Source of the DNA: G963663495 sp963663495
GTDB lineage: Bacteria > Bacteroidota > Rhodothermia > Rhodothermales > Bin80
Direction of reading: 5' to 3'
DNA: 64,000 nt
NCBI GenBank assembly: GCA_963663495.1
Contig: OY760427.1
Coordinates: 3,906,001-3,970,000 of the forward strand
In this document: piece after piece, positions 19,246 to 28,446 of the stretch
How the letters are laid out: each line of letters opens with the position of its first letter
Position numbering within the stretch: the stretch's first letter is position 1
Program-made: the position numbers and the translations under genes
The notes under the pieces: generated by a model
Database searches by the model: none
What the model was told of the DNA's origin: nothing
Seen by the model: only the letters and a program-made list of their open reading frames with translations

Positions 19246-19296
19246 AATGTGTATCTAACTACAATGTGTATCTAACTACAATGTGTATCTAACTAC
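19246..19296. repeat. 17-bp unit repeated three times in tandem
   Basis: AATGTGTATCTAACTAC occurs exactly three times head to tail. The intact tnpB copy at 28654 has a single, slightly different unit here. The two extra units add 34 bp and shift the tnpB frame, a pattern expected of replication slippage. Confidence 0.9.
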
Positions 19297-19896
19297 ACCA
19301 AAGGAGTATTCAGGTAGCCACTCGACCGTGCGGCGCAGCGCCGTGAACCGCTTCCCCAGCGAGAAGAAGCGTACCGAGGGCGGCTTCTCTCCAGCCTCTT
19401 TCGCTTTCTTGTACGCCTCGCTCTGCTCTGCGAGGATGGCATTCCACACAAACCTACACGCACCCGCTAATCCAGCAAGTTGCTTGGCGCTACTCCGACT
19501 TCCGGGCAACAGCCTGTATGTGATATTGCGGTATGCACTAACCGTTTCGGGCATGGCACTGTGGTATATAACTCCCTAATATATGGAACGTATATAGCAT
19601 GCGTATCTACGTGTTGAGTTATTTGAAATAATTGCAGTTTGTTCGTGAAAAGCGGGAACTGATTATGAACAACTTGCGAAAGCCATCCTGTCTGCACCAC
19701 CAAAGCACAAAAAGTAACTCCTGCGAAAACACGTGGCACTCAGCCATATAACTCCCCTAACAATCCCGGAATAAAGAGTCTATGGCTGGGCAACGCGCCA
19801 CCATTGGACTCGCTTCCATCCGAACCTCAGTATGCCGTGCGAATTAGCACAGATCACTCGCCGGTTTGGTGCCCTCCTGCCAAATGCGCTGCAGAA

Positions 19897-21969
19897 CTAC
19901 CGAACGACTGCCCCATCCTCGCAGTCCGCAGCAATCATCGCAAGCTGTCCCTCCCGATCTTCGGCCATTAATACCATACCCTGACTCTCCAACCCCATCA
20001 TACGCCGAGGCTTCAGGTTCGCCACAACCACAACACGCTTCCCGATAATGTCTGCAGCCTCGTAATGCTCAGCTATGCCCGCCAAAATCTGGCGGAGCTC
20101 AAACCCTAAATCAACCTCTAGTCGCAGCAGCTTGCGTGACTTCTTCACGCGCTCGGCAGCAGTTACCGTCCCCGTCCGCAAATCCAGCTTCGTAAAGGTA
20201 CCATAGTCTATCTGCGCCTTCATGTCCTCATATGGCACGACAGCTTCGTCGCCTGCGAGCATTGCAATCTGTCTGTCAATCACCGCGTCTTCCAGTTTCT
20301 CGAATAAGATGTGAGGGGCTTGCACTCTGTGACCACTTTGAAGGCAAGGGTTAGCTGCTTCGTCCCAACCGATTCTCGCTTCCCCTCCTTCGCCCGGCAT
20401 ACTTGACCGTGCACCAGAAAACTGAAGCAGTCCGCGGAGCCTCGCAGCGGTAAAAGGAAGCACCGGATCCATAAGGATGGCGAGCGCTCCGCAAATCTGA
20501 AGCGACACATGTATCGTATTGCCACAAGCCTGCCGGTCCGTTTTCCGCGTCTTCCATGGCGCAGTGTCATTGAAGTACTTGTTCCCCAAGCGTGCAATGT
20601 TCATTGTCTGCGCCACCGCTTCGCGAAACCGGTACCGCTCGTACAAAGCGCCAATCCGTCCCGGAGCGGATTTGAGTGCCTCCAGGACCTCCAAATCCAA
20701 AGACGATGGCTCAAGGAGTGGCGGTACATAACCATCAAACTCTCGACACGCAAACGTCAAAGATCGGTGTACAAAATTGCCCAGAATGTCAGCCAATTCA
20801 GAATTGACCCGAGTCTGAAAATCCTTCCATCCGAAGTCGGAATCCTTGGTCTCCGGAAACGTTGATGCCAATGCATAGCGAAGTAAATCCGGCGGAAACA
20901 CCTCCAGATACTCGTGCAGCCAAACCGCCCATCCGCGGCTGGTAGACAACTTCTTGCCCTCAATATTCAGAAACTCATTGGCTGGCACGTTTTCCGGCAC
21001 CACGAATTCCCCGTGCCCCATCAGCATGGCGGGGAACATCAGTGCGTGAAAGACAATGTTATCTTTTCCTATAAAATGGAGCAGCTTCGTCTGGCTATCC
21101 TTCCAGAATTCGTCAAAACGATCGGGCTCGCCCCGCGCCTCGGCCCATTCTCGCGTCGCAGATATATAGCCGATAGGAGCATCAAACCAGACATATATTA
21201 CCTTGCCGGCAGCATCCACCCCAGCCTCGTCCGCTACGTCCTCCGGGACCGGAACACCCCAAGGCACATCCCGCGTTATCGCCCTATCACGTAAGCCATC
21301 GGCGAACCAGGATCCAATCTGTCCCAAAACGTTCGGCTTCCATTCCGGGTGTGAAGCAACATACTTCTCCAGCATGGGCTGGCAGTCTCCGAACCTCAAG
21401 TACCAGTGCGTGGTCGTTCGTAACTCCGGCACGGCCTGTGTCAATGTGCTCCGCGGATTAAGGACCTCCTGTGGGCTTAACGATGCGCCACAACGTTCGC
21501 ACTGATCCCCATAGGCTTCTTCGTAGCCGCACAACGGGCAGGTTCCCGTCACAAAACGGTCCGCCAAGAAAACCTGGGCCTCTGGATCAAATAGCTGTTC
21601 CTCCGTCTTCAGCCGAAAGTAGTCACGCTTGGACAGTGCGCGAAACAGTTCGCGCACTGTCTCTGCATGTGTCTCGGACGATGTCCGCCCATAGTGGTCA
21701 AAGCTCATCCCGAAGGCGGCAAAACTATCACGGATCATCGGATGGTATCGATCAATTATTTCCTGTGGAGCCACCCCCTCGGATAGTGCACGCATTACAA
21801 TGGCTACCCCAAATTCGTCTGACCCGCAAACGTAGAGCACATCACGACCCTTGAGGCGCTGGTAACGCGCATACAAATCAGCTGGCAGGTAGGCACCCGC
21901 CAAATGCCCGATATGAATCGGACCATTAGCATACGGGAGCGCGGATGTGATTAGGATTCGCTTGAACAT
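19897..21969 (-). CDS. metG: Methionyl-tRNA synthetase
   Basis: Charges tRNA-Met with methionine. 690 residues, the size of the long form with a C-terminal tRNA-binding domain. HIGH motif: PIHIGH at residues 17-22 after SALPYANG. Zinc knuckle: CPLCGYEEAYGDQCERCG near 145-162. KMSKS-like loop: GKKLSTSRGWAV. The last ~110 residues form an EMAPII/Trbp111-type domain (FTKLDLRTGTV, VVVVANLKPRRMMG, ESQGMVLMA) used for dimerisation and tRNA binding. Divergent from the his genes, with a 128-bp gap between the two starts. Confidence 0.96.
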   Translation of the reverse strand: MFKRILITSALPYANGPIHIGHLAGAYLPADLYARYQRLKGRDVLYVCGSDEFGVAIVMRALSEGVAPQEIIDRYHPMIRDSFAAFGMSFDHYGRTSSETHAETVRELFRALSKRDYFRLKTEEQLFDPEAQVFLADRFVTGTCPLCGYEEAYGDQCERCGASLSPQEVLNPRSTLTQAVPELRTTTHWYLRFGDCQPMLEKYVASHPEWKPNVLGQIGSWFADGLRDRAITRDVPWGVPVPEDVADEAGVDAAGKVIYVWFDAPIGYISATREWAEARGEPDRFDEFWKDSQTKLLHFIGKDNIVFHALMFPAMLMGHGEFVVPENVPANEFLNIEGKKLSTSRGWAVWLHEYLEVFPPDLLRYALASTFPETKDSDFGWKDFQTRVNSELADILGNFVHRSLTFACREFDGYVPPLLEPSSLDLEVLEALKSAPGRIGALYERYRFREAVAQTMNIARLGNKYFNDTAPWKTRKTDRQACGNTIHVSLQICGALAILMDPVLPFTAARLRGLLQFSGARSSMPGEGGEARIGWDEAANPCLQSGHRVQAPHILFEKLEDAVIDRQIAMLAGDEAVVPYEDMKAQIDYGTFTKLDLRTGTVTAAERVKKSRKLLRLEVDLGFELRQILAGIAEHYEAADIIGKRVVVVANLKPRRMMGLESQGMVLMAEDREGQLAMIAADCEDGAVVR

Positions 21970-22097
21970 ACTATCCCCACTTATGGACCGAGTGAACGCT
22001 ACCGCAACCGCTCCTGTTCAATAGATTGCTCCATGATATGTGCGGATCTCGGCAATATTTGATCGCTTACGGTGCGGAGTTTACCTAACTTGCGGCA

Positions 22098-22691
22098 ATG
22101 TTTACCGCTCGCGAAGCTTCAGTACACCGCAAGACAAGCGAAACGGAGGTGTCGGTTCAACTGGTCATTGACGGATCCGGCACCTTCAAAATAAAAACTG
22201 GCGTTGGCTTCCTGGACCACATGCTGGACTTATTTACCAAACATGGGGGCTTTGACTTGGAAGTAAAATGTATAGGAGACCTCGAGGTTGACGATCATCA
22301 TACTGTTGAGGATGTGGGCATCTGTCTCGGGCAGGCCTTCAAGACGGCACTCTACGATAAAGCCCACATTAATCGTTATGGCAGCGCCTTAATCCCGATG
22401 GATGAGACCTTGGCGCGTGTCGCAATTGATTTGTCTGGGCGATTTGTGCTTGTTTTCGACGCGACTTTCGAACGCCCCGTTGTTGGCGACCTATCAACCG
22501 AATTAGTCCGGCATTTTTGGTACAGCTTCGCCGAGCATGCCGCCTGCACACTCCATATCGGACTCCTGGCAGGAGCAAACACACACCATAAAGTCGAAGC
22601 CATTTTCAAGGCTGTCGCCCGGGCTTTACGCCAGGCCGTCCAACGCAGCGCCGATCTGTCAAGGATACCATCTACAAAGGGTTCATTGTAG
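22098..22691 (+). CDS. hisB: Imidazoleglycerol-phosphate dehydratase
   Basis: Dehydrates imidazole glycerol phosphate in histidine synthesis. 197 residues, the stand-alone dehydratase without the histidinol-phosphatase domain of enterobacterial HisB. Metal-binding motifs: FLDHMLDLFTKHG, VDDHHTVEDVGI and FAEHAACTLHI, later NTHHKVEAIFKA. First gene of the hisB-proC-hisH-hisA-hisF run. Confidence 0.96.
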   Translation: MFTAREASVHRKTSETEVSVQLVIDGSGTFKIKTGVGFLDHMLDLFTKHGGFDLEVKCIGDLEVDDHHTVEDVGICLGQAFKTALYDKAHINRYGSALIPMDETLARVAIDLSGRFVLVFDATFERPVVGDLSTELVRHFWYSFAEHAACTLHIGLLAGANTHHKVEAIFKAVARALRQAVQRSADLSRIPSTKGSL

Positions 22692-22715
22692 GGGAGCACG
22701 GAAAACGTTTAGACT

Positions 22716-23543
22716 ATGAATCTTGAGCATCAGACACTCGCTGTCATCGGCGCTGGGAATATTGGCCGGGCTTTGATTGGCGGTTTATTGCGTAAAGGGG
22801 CTGTCCCCTCAGATCGCATCCACGCCACACGCAGACGCGCGTCTGGATTGCACGAGCTGCGCCAATCGTTTCCCGGTATCCAGACCGGAAACGATAATCG
22901 CACGGCGGTGGAAAAGTCGACGGTAATCATTCTGTCAATCAAGCCTCAGAATGCCGTAGAAGTTATTGCAGGCATTCGTGACCAAGTGCTGCCCGGCGCA
23001 CTGATCGTGTCGGTATTGGCTGGATTGTCGTCTGCGGCGATTTGCAGATATTTTCAGCGCACACTACCAGTCGTGCGAGCCATGCCCAATACACCGATGA
23101 TTGTGCAGCAGGGAGCCACCGCCCTGGCGGCAGGTGCCAGCGCTGAGCGGGGACATATTCAAGTTGTGCGGCGCATGTTTGAGGCCGTAGGGACCGTTGA
23201 AGAAGTGCCTGAACCCTTGATTGACGCGGTAACAGGGCTGTCAGGAAGCGGACCAGCCTATGTGTACATGTTGATTGAAGCACTCACGGATGCCGGTGTG
23301 AAGCAGGGGCTGCAGCGCAAGGTTGCATTCAGGCTCTCCACGCAGACCGTTTTGGGTGCCGCCCACCTCGTAGCCCGCACCCGACGGCATCCCGCGATCC
23401 TGCGCGACGAAGTTACGACGCCCGGGGGTACAGCCATCGCCGCAATCGCAGAATTGGAGGCACACGGTCTACGAACCATGTTTATCAATGCCGTTGCGAC
23501 AGCCACCGAACGATCGCAAGAGCTTAGCAAGCTCTTTGACTGA
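22716..23543 (+). CDS. proC: Pyrroline-5-carboxylate reductase
   Basis: Reduces pyrroline-5-carboxylate to proline with NAD(P)H. 275 residues. The N-terminal Rossmann motif is VIGAGNIGRALIGGL, the central PNTPMIVQQG contacts substrate, and the C-terminal signature is TGLSGSGPAYVYM with TTPGGT further on. It sits between hisB and hisH with gaps of 24 and 3 bp, so it appears to be co-transcribed with histidine genes, an unusual though harmless arrangement. Confidence 0.95.
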   Translation: MNLEHQTLAVIGAGNIGRALIGGLLRKGAVPSDRIHATRRRASGLHELRQSFPGIQTGNDNRTAVEKSTVIILSIKPQNAVEVIAGIRDQVLPGALIVSVLAGLSSAAICRYFQRTLPVVRAMPNTPMIVQQGATALAAGASAERGHIQVVRRMFEAVGTVEEVPEPLIDAVTGLSGSGPAYVYMLIEALTDAGVKQGLQRKVAFRLSTQTVLGAAHLVARTRRHPAILRDEVTTPGGTAIAAIAELEAHGLRTMFINAVATATERSQELSKLFD

Positions 23544-23546
23544 TTC

Positions 23547-24176
23547 ATGGTCACCGTTGTAGACTACGGCATTGGCAATCTTCGGTCAATTGAGAAAGCG
23601 CTGGAGCATGTCGGAGCGCAAGTCTTGCGCACGGACTGCCCCCAGACTATCGCGAGCGCACAGCGCCTTGTGCTACCGGGAGTGGGGGCGTTTGGTGCGT
23701 GCATTAATGAGGTGCGGCAACGCGGCCTGGAGCATCCCATCCTTGATGCTGCCGCCCGTGGCATTCCTTTCCTCGGGGTGTGCGTGGGTATGCAGATGCT
23801 GTTTGAATACAGTGAAGAACGTGGCGAGCACCGTGGTCTAGGTCTCCTGGGAGGCCGAATAGTGCGATTCCAAAACACATACGGCGATGGTATGAAGTTG
23901 AAGGTCCCTCACATGGGATGGAACAGTCTGGATCCTCACAAGCCGTCATTCCTCCTTCGAAACATCAAGGCCGGGGCGTACTGCTACTTCGTCCATTCCT
24001 ACTACGCAGCACCGCAAACCCGGGATTGTGTCGTAGCCACTTCCCAGTATGGGCTAGATTTCCCCGCGATTGTATCCTCGGGCAACGTGCATGGGATGCA
24101 ATTCCACCCGGAAAAGAGTCAGCGCAGCGGGCTGCAAATGCTGAAGAATTTTGCCAACCACACCGAAAGCACGTGA
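23547..24176 (+). CDS. hisH: Imidazole glycerol phosphate synthase glutaminase subunit
   Basis: Class I glutamine amidotransferase that supplies ammonia to HisF. 209 residues. The catalytic triad is visible: Cys in LGVCVGMQ near residue 79, and His and Glu in MQFHPEKSQ near the C-terminus. The oxyanion region LPGVGAFG is also present. Its TGA stop overlaps the GTG start of hisA. Confidence 0.95.
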   Translation: MVTVVDYGIGNLRSIEKALEHVGAQVLRTDCPQTIASAQRLVLPGVGAFGACINEVRQRGLEHPILDAAARGIPFLGVCVGMQMLFEYSEERGEHRGLGLLGGRIVRFQNTYGDGMKLKVPHMGWNSLDPHKPSFLLRNIKAGAYCYFVHSYYAAPQTRDCVVATSQYGLDFPAIVSSGNVHGMQFHPEKSQRSGLQMLKNFANHTEST

Positions 24177-24949
24177 TACTGCTTATTCCTGCCATTGACC
24201 TTCTCGGAGGCAAGTGTGTCCGCCTCTGGCAGGGCTCCTACGAACAGGAAACGGTTTACTACCATAATCCTGTGAAGATGGCAAAGCTCTGGCGCGTCCA
24301 GGATGCCCGCGTGCTGCATGTCGTGGATTTGGATGCGGCTCAAAGCAATGCCGCATCCAATAACCGTTCCGCCATTGGTCGCATATGCGCTGCTCTTGAC
24401 ATCCCGGTTCAGGTTGGAGGGGGCATCCGGACCCTTGAAGACATCGAATCCATGCTGGACCGAGGTGCAAGCCGTGTCATTTTAGGTACGGCAGCAGCCC
24501 TTCACCCGGAAATGGTATCGGAAGCGATCGCCCAATTCACTCCCGCGCAGGTGGTGGTCGGCATTGACGCTCGCGATGGAGAGGTCCGCGTGGAAGGCTG
24601 GACAAAAGGCAGTGGAATTGACGCACTTGATCTGGCGGCAGACATGGAAACCCGTGGAGTTCGCAGGATCATCTACACGGACATTAGCCGCGACGGCACC
24701 ATGGAAGGGCCCAACGTGGAAGCATATCGCAACTTATCTCACCGACTGCGCTATGTCCGAATTACGGCCTCTGGCGGCGTGGGCAACTACAGCCACCTCG
24801 CTGCACTCAACGCACTCGAACCAGAAGGAATAGACTCTGTAATCGTGGGACGGTCACTCTACGAAAACAAATTCCCGTGCCAGGGAATATGGCGCTGGAA
24901 CACCAAGGCGCCTATCGAACTGGACGATTTTTCATCCGCCCGTGAATGA
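24173..24949 (+). CDS. hisA: ProFAR isomerase
   Basis: 1-(5-phosphoribosyl)-5-[(5-phosphoribosylamino)methylideneamino]imidazole-4-carboxamide isomerase, a (beta/alpha)8 barrel. The GTG at 24173 gives 258 residues beginning ILLIPAIDLLGGKCVRLWQG, the standard HisA start. The frame extends further upstream but only over hisH. Signatures: catalytic Asp in PAIDL, VQVGGGIR, GIDARDG, YTDISRDGT and ASGGVG. Overlaps hisH by 4 bp. Confidence 0.94.
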   Translation: MILLIPAIDLLGGKCVRLWQGSYEQETVYYHNPVKMAKLWRVQDARVLHVVDLDAAQSNAASNNRSAIGRICAALDIPVQVGGGIRTLEDIESMLDRGASRVILGTAAALHPEMVSEAIAQFTPAQVVVGIDARDGEVRVEGWTKGSGIDALDLAADMETRGVRRIIYTDISRDGTMEGPNVEAYRNLSHRLRYVRITASGGVGNYSHLAALNALEPEGIDSVIVGRSLYENKFPCQGIWRWNTKAPIELDDFSSARE

Positions 24950-24993
24950 GTAGCCTGACCCAGCCTTTCGCTGGCGCATAGAAGACCTGAACG

Positions 24994-25761
24994 GTGGCCA
25001 TTACTAAGCGCATAATCCCCTGCCTAGATGTAGACCGTGGACGCGTCGTGAAGGGTATTAACTTCGTTGGTCTTGTGGATGCCGGGGACCCGGTTCAGCA
25101 GGCCCGCTTTTACGACAAGGCCGGGGCCGACGAGCTGGTGTTTCTTGATATAACCGCCACGCATGAACAGCGGGACACCATGCACGATGTGGTCCGTCGC
25201 ACGGCGGACAAAGTATTTATCCCCGTAACGGTTGGAGGCGGTCTGCGAAACGTAGACGACATGCGGAAGATGCTGCACTCCGGGGCCGATAAGATTTCGG
25301 TCAACTCGGCTGCCATTGCCCATCCGAAACTTATTGAAGAAGGTGCAGACGCCTTCGGATCCCAATGCATTGTAGTTGCCATTGATGCCCGGCGCTCAGA
25401 CTCCAGTTCTTGGGAGGTGGTAGTACATGGCGGACGCCGCCCTACCGGCCGCGACACAGTGGCATGGGCAATAGAGGCCGAAGAACGCGGTGCGGGGGAG
25501 ATCCTACTTACGTCCATGGACCGTGATGGTACACGAGACGGCTATGACCTGGACCTGCTGGGCGCGATCACTTCCCAGCTGACAATTCCGGTTATTGCTT
25601 CTGGAGGCGCAGGAACCTTGGAACACCTACGTGACGGACTAGCCGTAGGGGGCGCCGATGCCGTGCTGGCAGCCTCAATATTCCATTTTCGCCAATACAC
25701 AATGCGAGAGGCCAAGGAATTCCTTCACGAGGAAGGCGTACCCATGCGGCTCGAACCATAG
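24994..25761 (+). CDS. hisF: Imidazole glycerol phosphate synthase cyclase subunit
   Basis: Cyclase half of the HisFH complex, using ammonia from HisH. 255 residues from GTG 24994. Motifs: IIPCLDVDRGRVVKG (catalytic Asp), VTVGGGLRNVDD, SVNSAA, LLTSMDRDGTRDGYD (second catalytic Asp), ASGGAGTLEH. Follows hisA after 44 bp. hisI/hisE do not follow; the next gene is unrelated. Confidence 0.96.
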   Translation: MAITKRIIPCLDVDRGRVVKGINFVGLVDAGDPVQQARFYDKAGADELVFLDITATHEQRDTMHDVVRRTADKVFIPVTVGGGLRNVDDMRKMLHSGADKISVNSAAIAHPKLIEEGADAFGSQCIVVAIDARRSDSSSWEVVVHGGRRPTGRDTVAWAIEAEERGAGEILLTSMDRDGTRDGYDLDLLGAITSQLTIPVIASGGAGTLEHLRDGLAVGGADAVLAASIFHFRQYTMREAKEFLHEEGVPMRLEP

Positions 25762-25800
25762 GACCCTCGTTGGTCGTACCTACTAAAAACTACCGGTCCC

Positions 25801-28446
25801 ATGCTCAGTACGTGGAAGGCGACCTGTACTGCATTGACCTTCTTCCTGGCTTGCACTGATCAGCATGCAAGACAGAACCCACTCCCACCACCGCCGCATC
25901 TTCCGGCATACGAATCCGACCTGAACCATGCTGCGCTGATCAGCGATATGGACCAGGAATTCTACCATGCAGGCCTAGAAGGCTACCGGACGGCATGCTT
26001 CAGTTGCCATGGCAACGTGGAGCACAAGGGTACGCTGCCAGGATCTCGGCAGTTTTGGACAGAACCATTCGAGAATGGCTCCGATCCGTTCGCCCTTTAT
26101 AGAACGCTAACTCTCGGGTACGAAGGAATGCCCCCACAGCACCATCTCACACCGCGAGAAAAATACGCCATCATTCACTTCGTCCGAGAAGAGTTCCTGC
26201 GTAAAAACAACCCGACCCAGTACACTCCGATCACCAGGCGCTACTTGGCGTCGCTACCACAAGGAAACACGATAGGTCCTGCACCGGATCGGGAACGACC
26301 GTGGGTAACGATGGACTATGGCAGGTTCCTGATCCGAACGTATGAAGTGGCGTCGAACAATACAACACCCAAGGGGATCTCCCGGGGGGCCAGTCCCCTC
26401 CCGAACGAGGATTTTTCGGATCGTAACTTCGCCTTCAAGGGGATCGCCATCCGCCTAGACCCCGGGAGCGGGGGCGTGGCCAAAGGCCAAGCCTTTGTTC
26501 TATTTGACCATGATCTTATGCGCCTTGCGGCGTTCTGGACTGGAGAAGGATTTATTGACTACGAGGATATCCTTCTGGACGATCAGCACAATGTCTTCCC
26601 ACGCATCGTCGGAGACCTTCAGTTTCAGAATCCGCCTGGCCCGGGATGGGCCGATCCCATTTCAGGGCGTTTTGACGATCCTCGTTTTCGAGCTGTGGAC
26701 GGCCGGCGCTTCGGCCCCTTGAAGCGCACTTGGGCCCACTACAAGGGACTGTACAATCACGAGGGACGTGTCATTGTCCACTATACGGTGGCAGGCAGCC
26801 GCGTGCTTGAAACCTATGACCTGGATGCGCCGAATATCCTGAGCAGAACACTGAACGTAGACGCTGCCTCCGTTGAGAGGAAAATGCGTATCGCACCTGA
26901 CAATGTGCAGGTGGCAGCGACCGGGGCGGAGGTCCAGAAAGAGGATGGTTTTCATGTCTTGATCATCCCTCCGGGAGCGAAGTCACGTATCCGGCTGCAG
27001 TTGACTCGCAACAACCAGAGTTTTGATGATACTCCACCGCAGCCAGCAGACCTGACAGCCTACACCTCGGGCGGTGATGTGCACTACCCGACACGCCTTA
27101 CAGCACCCATTATTCGTGGAGAAGACGGGCCATTCGCGGTGGATGTGTTTGCCTTGCCCCGGGACAATCCTTGGGCAAGCAGAATGCGGCCAACGGGCAT
27201 AGACTTTCTTAACAACGGGGCTGCCGCCGCCGTGAGCACCATTGACGGGGAGGTGTGGCGGCTGGACAACATCCTGGATGGACCTGTTGAATGGCGGCGC
27301 ATTGCTGCGGGATTGTTTCAGCCGCTGGGTGTAAAAGTGCACAACGGCGACATTTATGTGGGATGCAGGGACCAGATTGTCAGGCTTGTTGACCTGAACA
27401 ATGACGGTGAGACTGACTACTACGAAAGCTTCAACAGCGACCACATGGTGACGGAGCATTTTCATGAATTCGCAATGGGGCTGCAGACGGACGAGGAAGG
27501 CAGGTTTTACTACGCTAAGAGTGCACGACATGCTCGTACAGCACTGGTCCCGCACCATGGCACACTGATCCGCGTGGCCGCAGACGGATCAAGTTCTGAT
27601 GTCATCGCAACCGGTTTCCGCGCTGCCAATGGCGTGTTGCTGAATCCTGACGGATCCTTCTTCGTGACAGATCAAGAGGGGCACTGGAATCCCATGAACC
27701 GCATCAACCGCGTTATGGAGGGAGGCTTTTACGGAAACATGTTCAGCTACGGCGCTCCCTCGGATTCGTCAGATGCCGCGATGGAGTTGCCTCTCGCCTG
27801 GCTAGACCAGAGCACCGACCGATCACCGGCGGAGCTGGTGCGCGTTGAAGGAGGAAGATGGGGACCGCTAAACGGATCGCTCCTGAGCCTCTCATACGGG
27901 TACGGCAAGATTTTCGTGGTCCTACCACAGTCGTTCGACAACACATGGCAGGGTGCGGTGGCCGAGCTGCCCCTTCCGCAATTCCCGACCGGCATCATGC
28001 GCGGGCGCTTCAACCCTGCAGACGGTCAGCTGTATGCATTGGGCATGTCGGCTTGGGCAACCAGCCAGATGATCCAAACCGGAGGTCTGTACCGCGTACA
28101 GTATACGGGAGAACCCCTGCCAATACCCGTAGCCATGCGTTCGCTCAGGGGCCAGATTGAATTACGATTCGGAACGCCGCTGATGGCGGCTGCTGCCACG
28201 GAGCCAGCCCGGTATAGCATCACGACATGGGACCTCATGCGCACGCGCAACTATGGCTCAGAGCGCTACAATACCACTGAGCTCCACATTGCAGGCGCTA
28301 CATTGAGCGAGGACGGCACCGTGGTGCGGCTTGACGTACCTAATCTCGCACCAACATGGATCGTGGAGATTGCCTACCAACTGGAAACCCTGGACGGCAT
28401 CCCGGCATCCGGCAAGGTGCAGGGCACCATCCATGCGCTTGAGTAA
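25801..28446 (+). CDS. Large haem-binding lipoprotein with a DUF6797-like and propeller-like region
   Basis: 881 residues. A signal peptide ends FFLACTD, a likely lipobox. A single c-type haem motif, CFSCHG, lies near residue 66, and a Met-rich GYEGMPP segment a little later may supply the axial Met. The middle resembles DUF6797 proteins of planctomycetes and Bacteroidota. The C-terminal half has repeated segments of beta-propeller type with NDGETDYYE and NPDGSFFVTD turns. It is probably an exported oxidoreductase or sugar-binding electron-transfer protein; the substrate is unknown. Its TAA stop lies within the 8-bp duplication made by TnpB element copy 3, so the frame is intact but the native 3' flank has been displaced. 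Confidence 0.7.
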   Translation: MLSTWKATCTALTFFLACTDQHARQNPLPPPPHLPAYESDLNHAALISDMDQEFYHAGLEGYRTACFSCHGNVEHKGTLPGSRQFWTEPFENGSDPFALYRTLTLGYEGMPPQHHLTPREKYAIIHFVREEFLRKNNPTQYTPITRRYLASLPQGNTIGPAPDRERPWVTMDYGRFLIRTYEVASNNTTPKGISRGASPLPNEDFSDRNFAFKGIAIRLDPGSGGVAKGQAFVLFDHDLMRLAAFWTGEGFIDYEDILLDDQHNVFPRIVGDLQFQNPPGPGWADPISGRFDDPRFRAVDGRRFGPLKRTWAHYKGLYNHEGRVIVHYTVAGSRVLETYDLDAPNILSRTLNVDAASVERKMRIAPDNVQVAATGAEVQKEDGFHVLIIPPGAKSRIRLQLTRNNQSFDDTPPQPADLTAYTSGGDVHYPTRLTAPIIRGEDGPFAVDVFALPRDNPWASRMRPTGIDFLNNGAAAAVSTIDGEVWRLDNILDGPVEWRRIAAGLFQPLGVKVHNGDIYVGCRDQIVRLVDLNNDGETDYYESFNSDHMVTEHFHEFAMGLQTDEEGRFYYAKSARHARTALVPHHGTLIRVAADGSSSDVIATGFRAANGVLLNPDGSFFVTDQEGHWNPMNRINRVMEGGFYGNMFSYGAPSDSSDAAMELPLAWLDQSTDRSPAELVRVEGGRWGPLNGSLLSLSYGYGKIFVVLPQSFDNTWQGAVAELPLPQFPTGIMRGRFNPADGQLYALGMSAWATSQMIQTGGLYRVQYTGEPLPIPVAMRSLRGQIELRFGTPLMAAAATEPARYSITTWDLMRTRNYGSERYNTTELHIAGATLSEDGTVVRLDVPNLAPTWIVEIAYQLETLDGIPASGKVQGTIHALE

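Larger units (their letters stand above)
16345..19554 (-). pseudogene. tnpB: tnpB of element copy 2, split by an insertion and frameshifted
   Basis: The gene reads in three pieces on the minus strand. The N-terminus is 19276-19554 (starting MPETVSAYRN, same start as the intact copy). The middle is about 18655-19247. The C-terminus is about 16350-16729 and contains the zinc finger (CSVCGHTEAS, CMSCGHADH) and the last RuvC aspartate (ADLNAAANIL). The ISNCY-like copy at 16730-18650 separates the last two pieces, after a RuvC-II motif VILEDLK. A 17-bp unit tandemly tripled at 19246-19296 breaks the frame between the first two. The gene is dead by at least two independent events. Confidence 0.85.
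14413..19756 (-). mobile_element. TnpB element copy 2, interrupted by two ISNCY-like insertions
   Basis: The right terminus starts at 14413 (GGGAATTATAT) and the left terminus ends at 19756 (ATATAACTCCC). Removing the two inserted 1.9-kb elements leaves a TnpB element of about 1.5 kb on the minus strand, preceded (on that strand) by the MITE-like segment at about 19586-19756. The flanks, ATCGCAAA and CTAACAAT, do not match, so no target duplication remains. Together with the truncated IS1634-like gene at the left border this suggests a deletion or rearrangement after insertion. Confidence 0.75.

Noticed and set aside
23918..24172. Longer hisA with ~85 extra N-terminal residues
   Set aside because: The extra part lies entirely within hisH in another frame; HisA normally begins at ILLIPAIDL.
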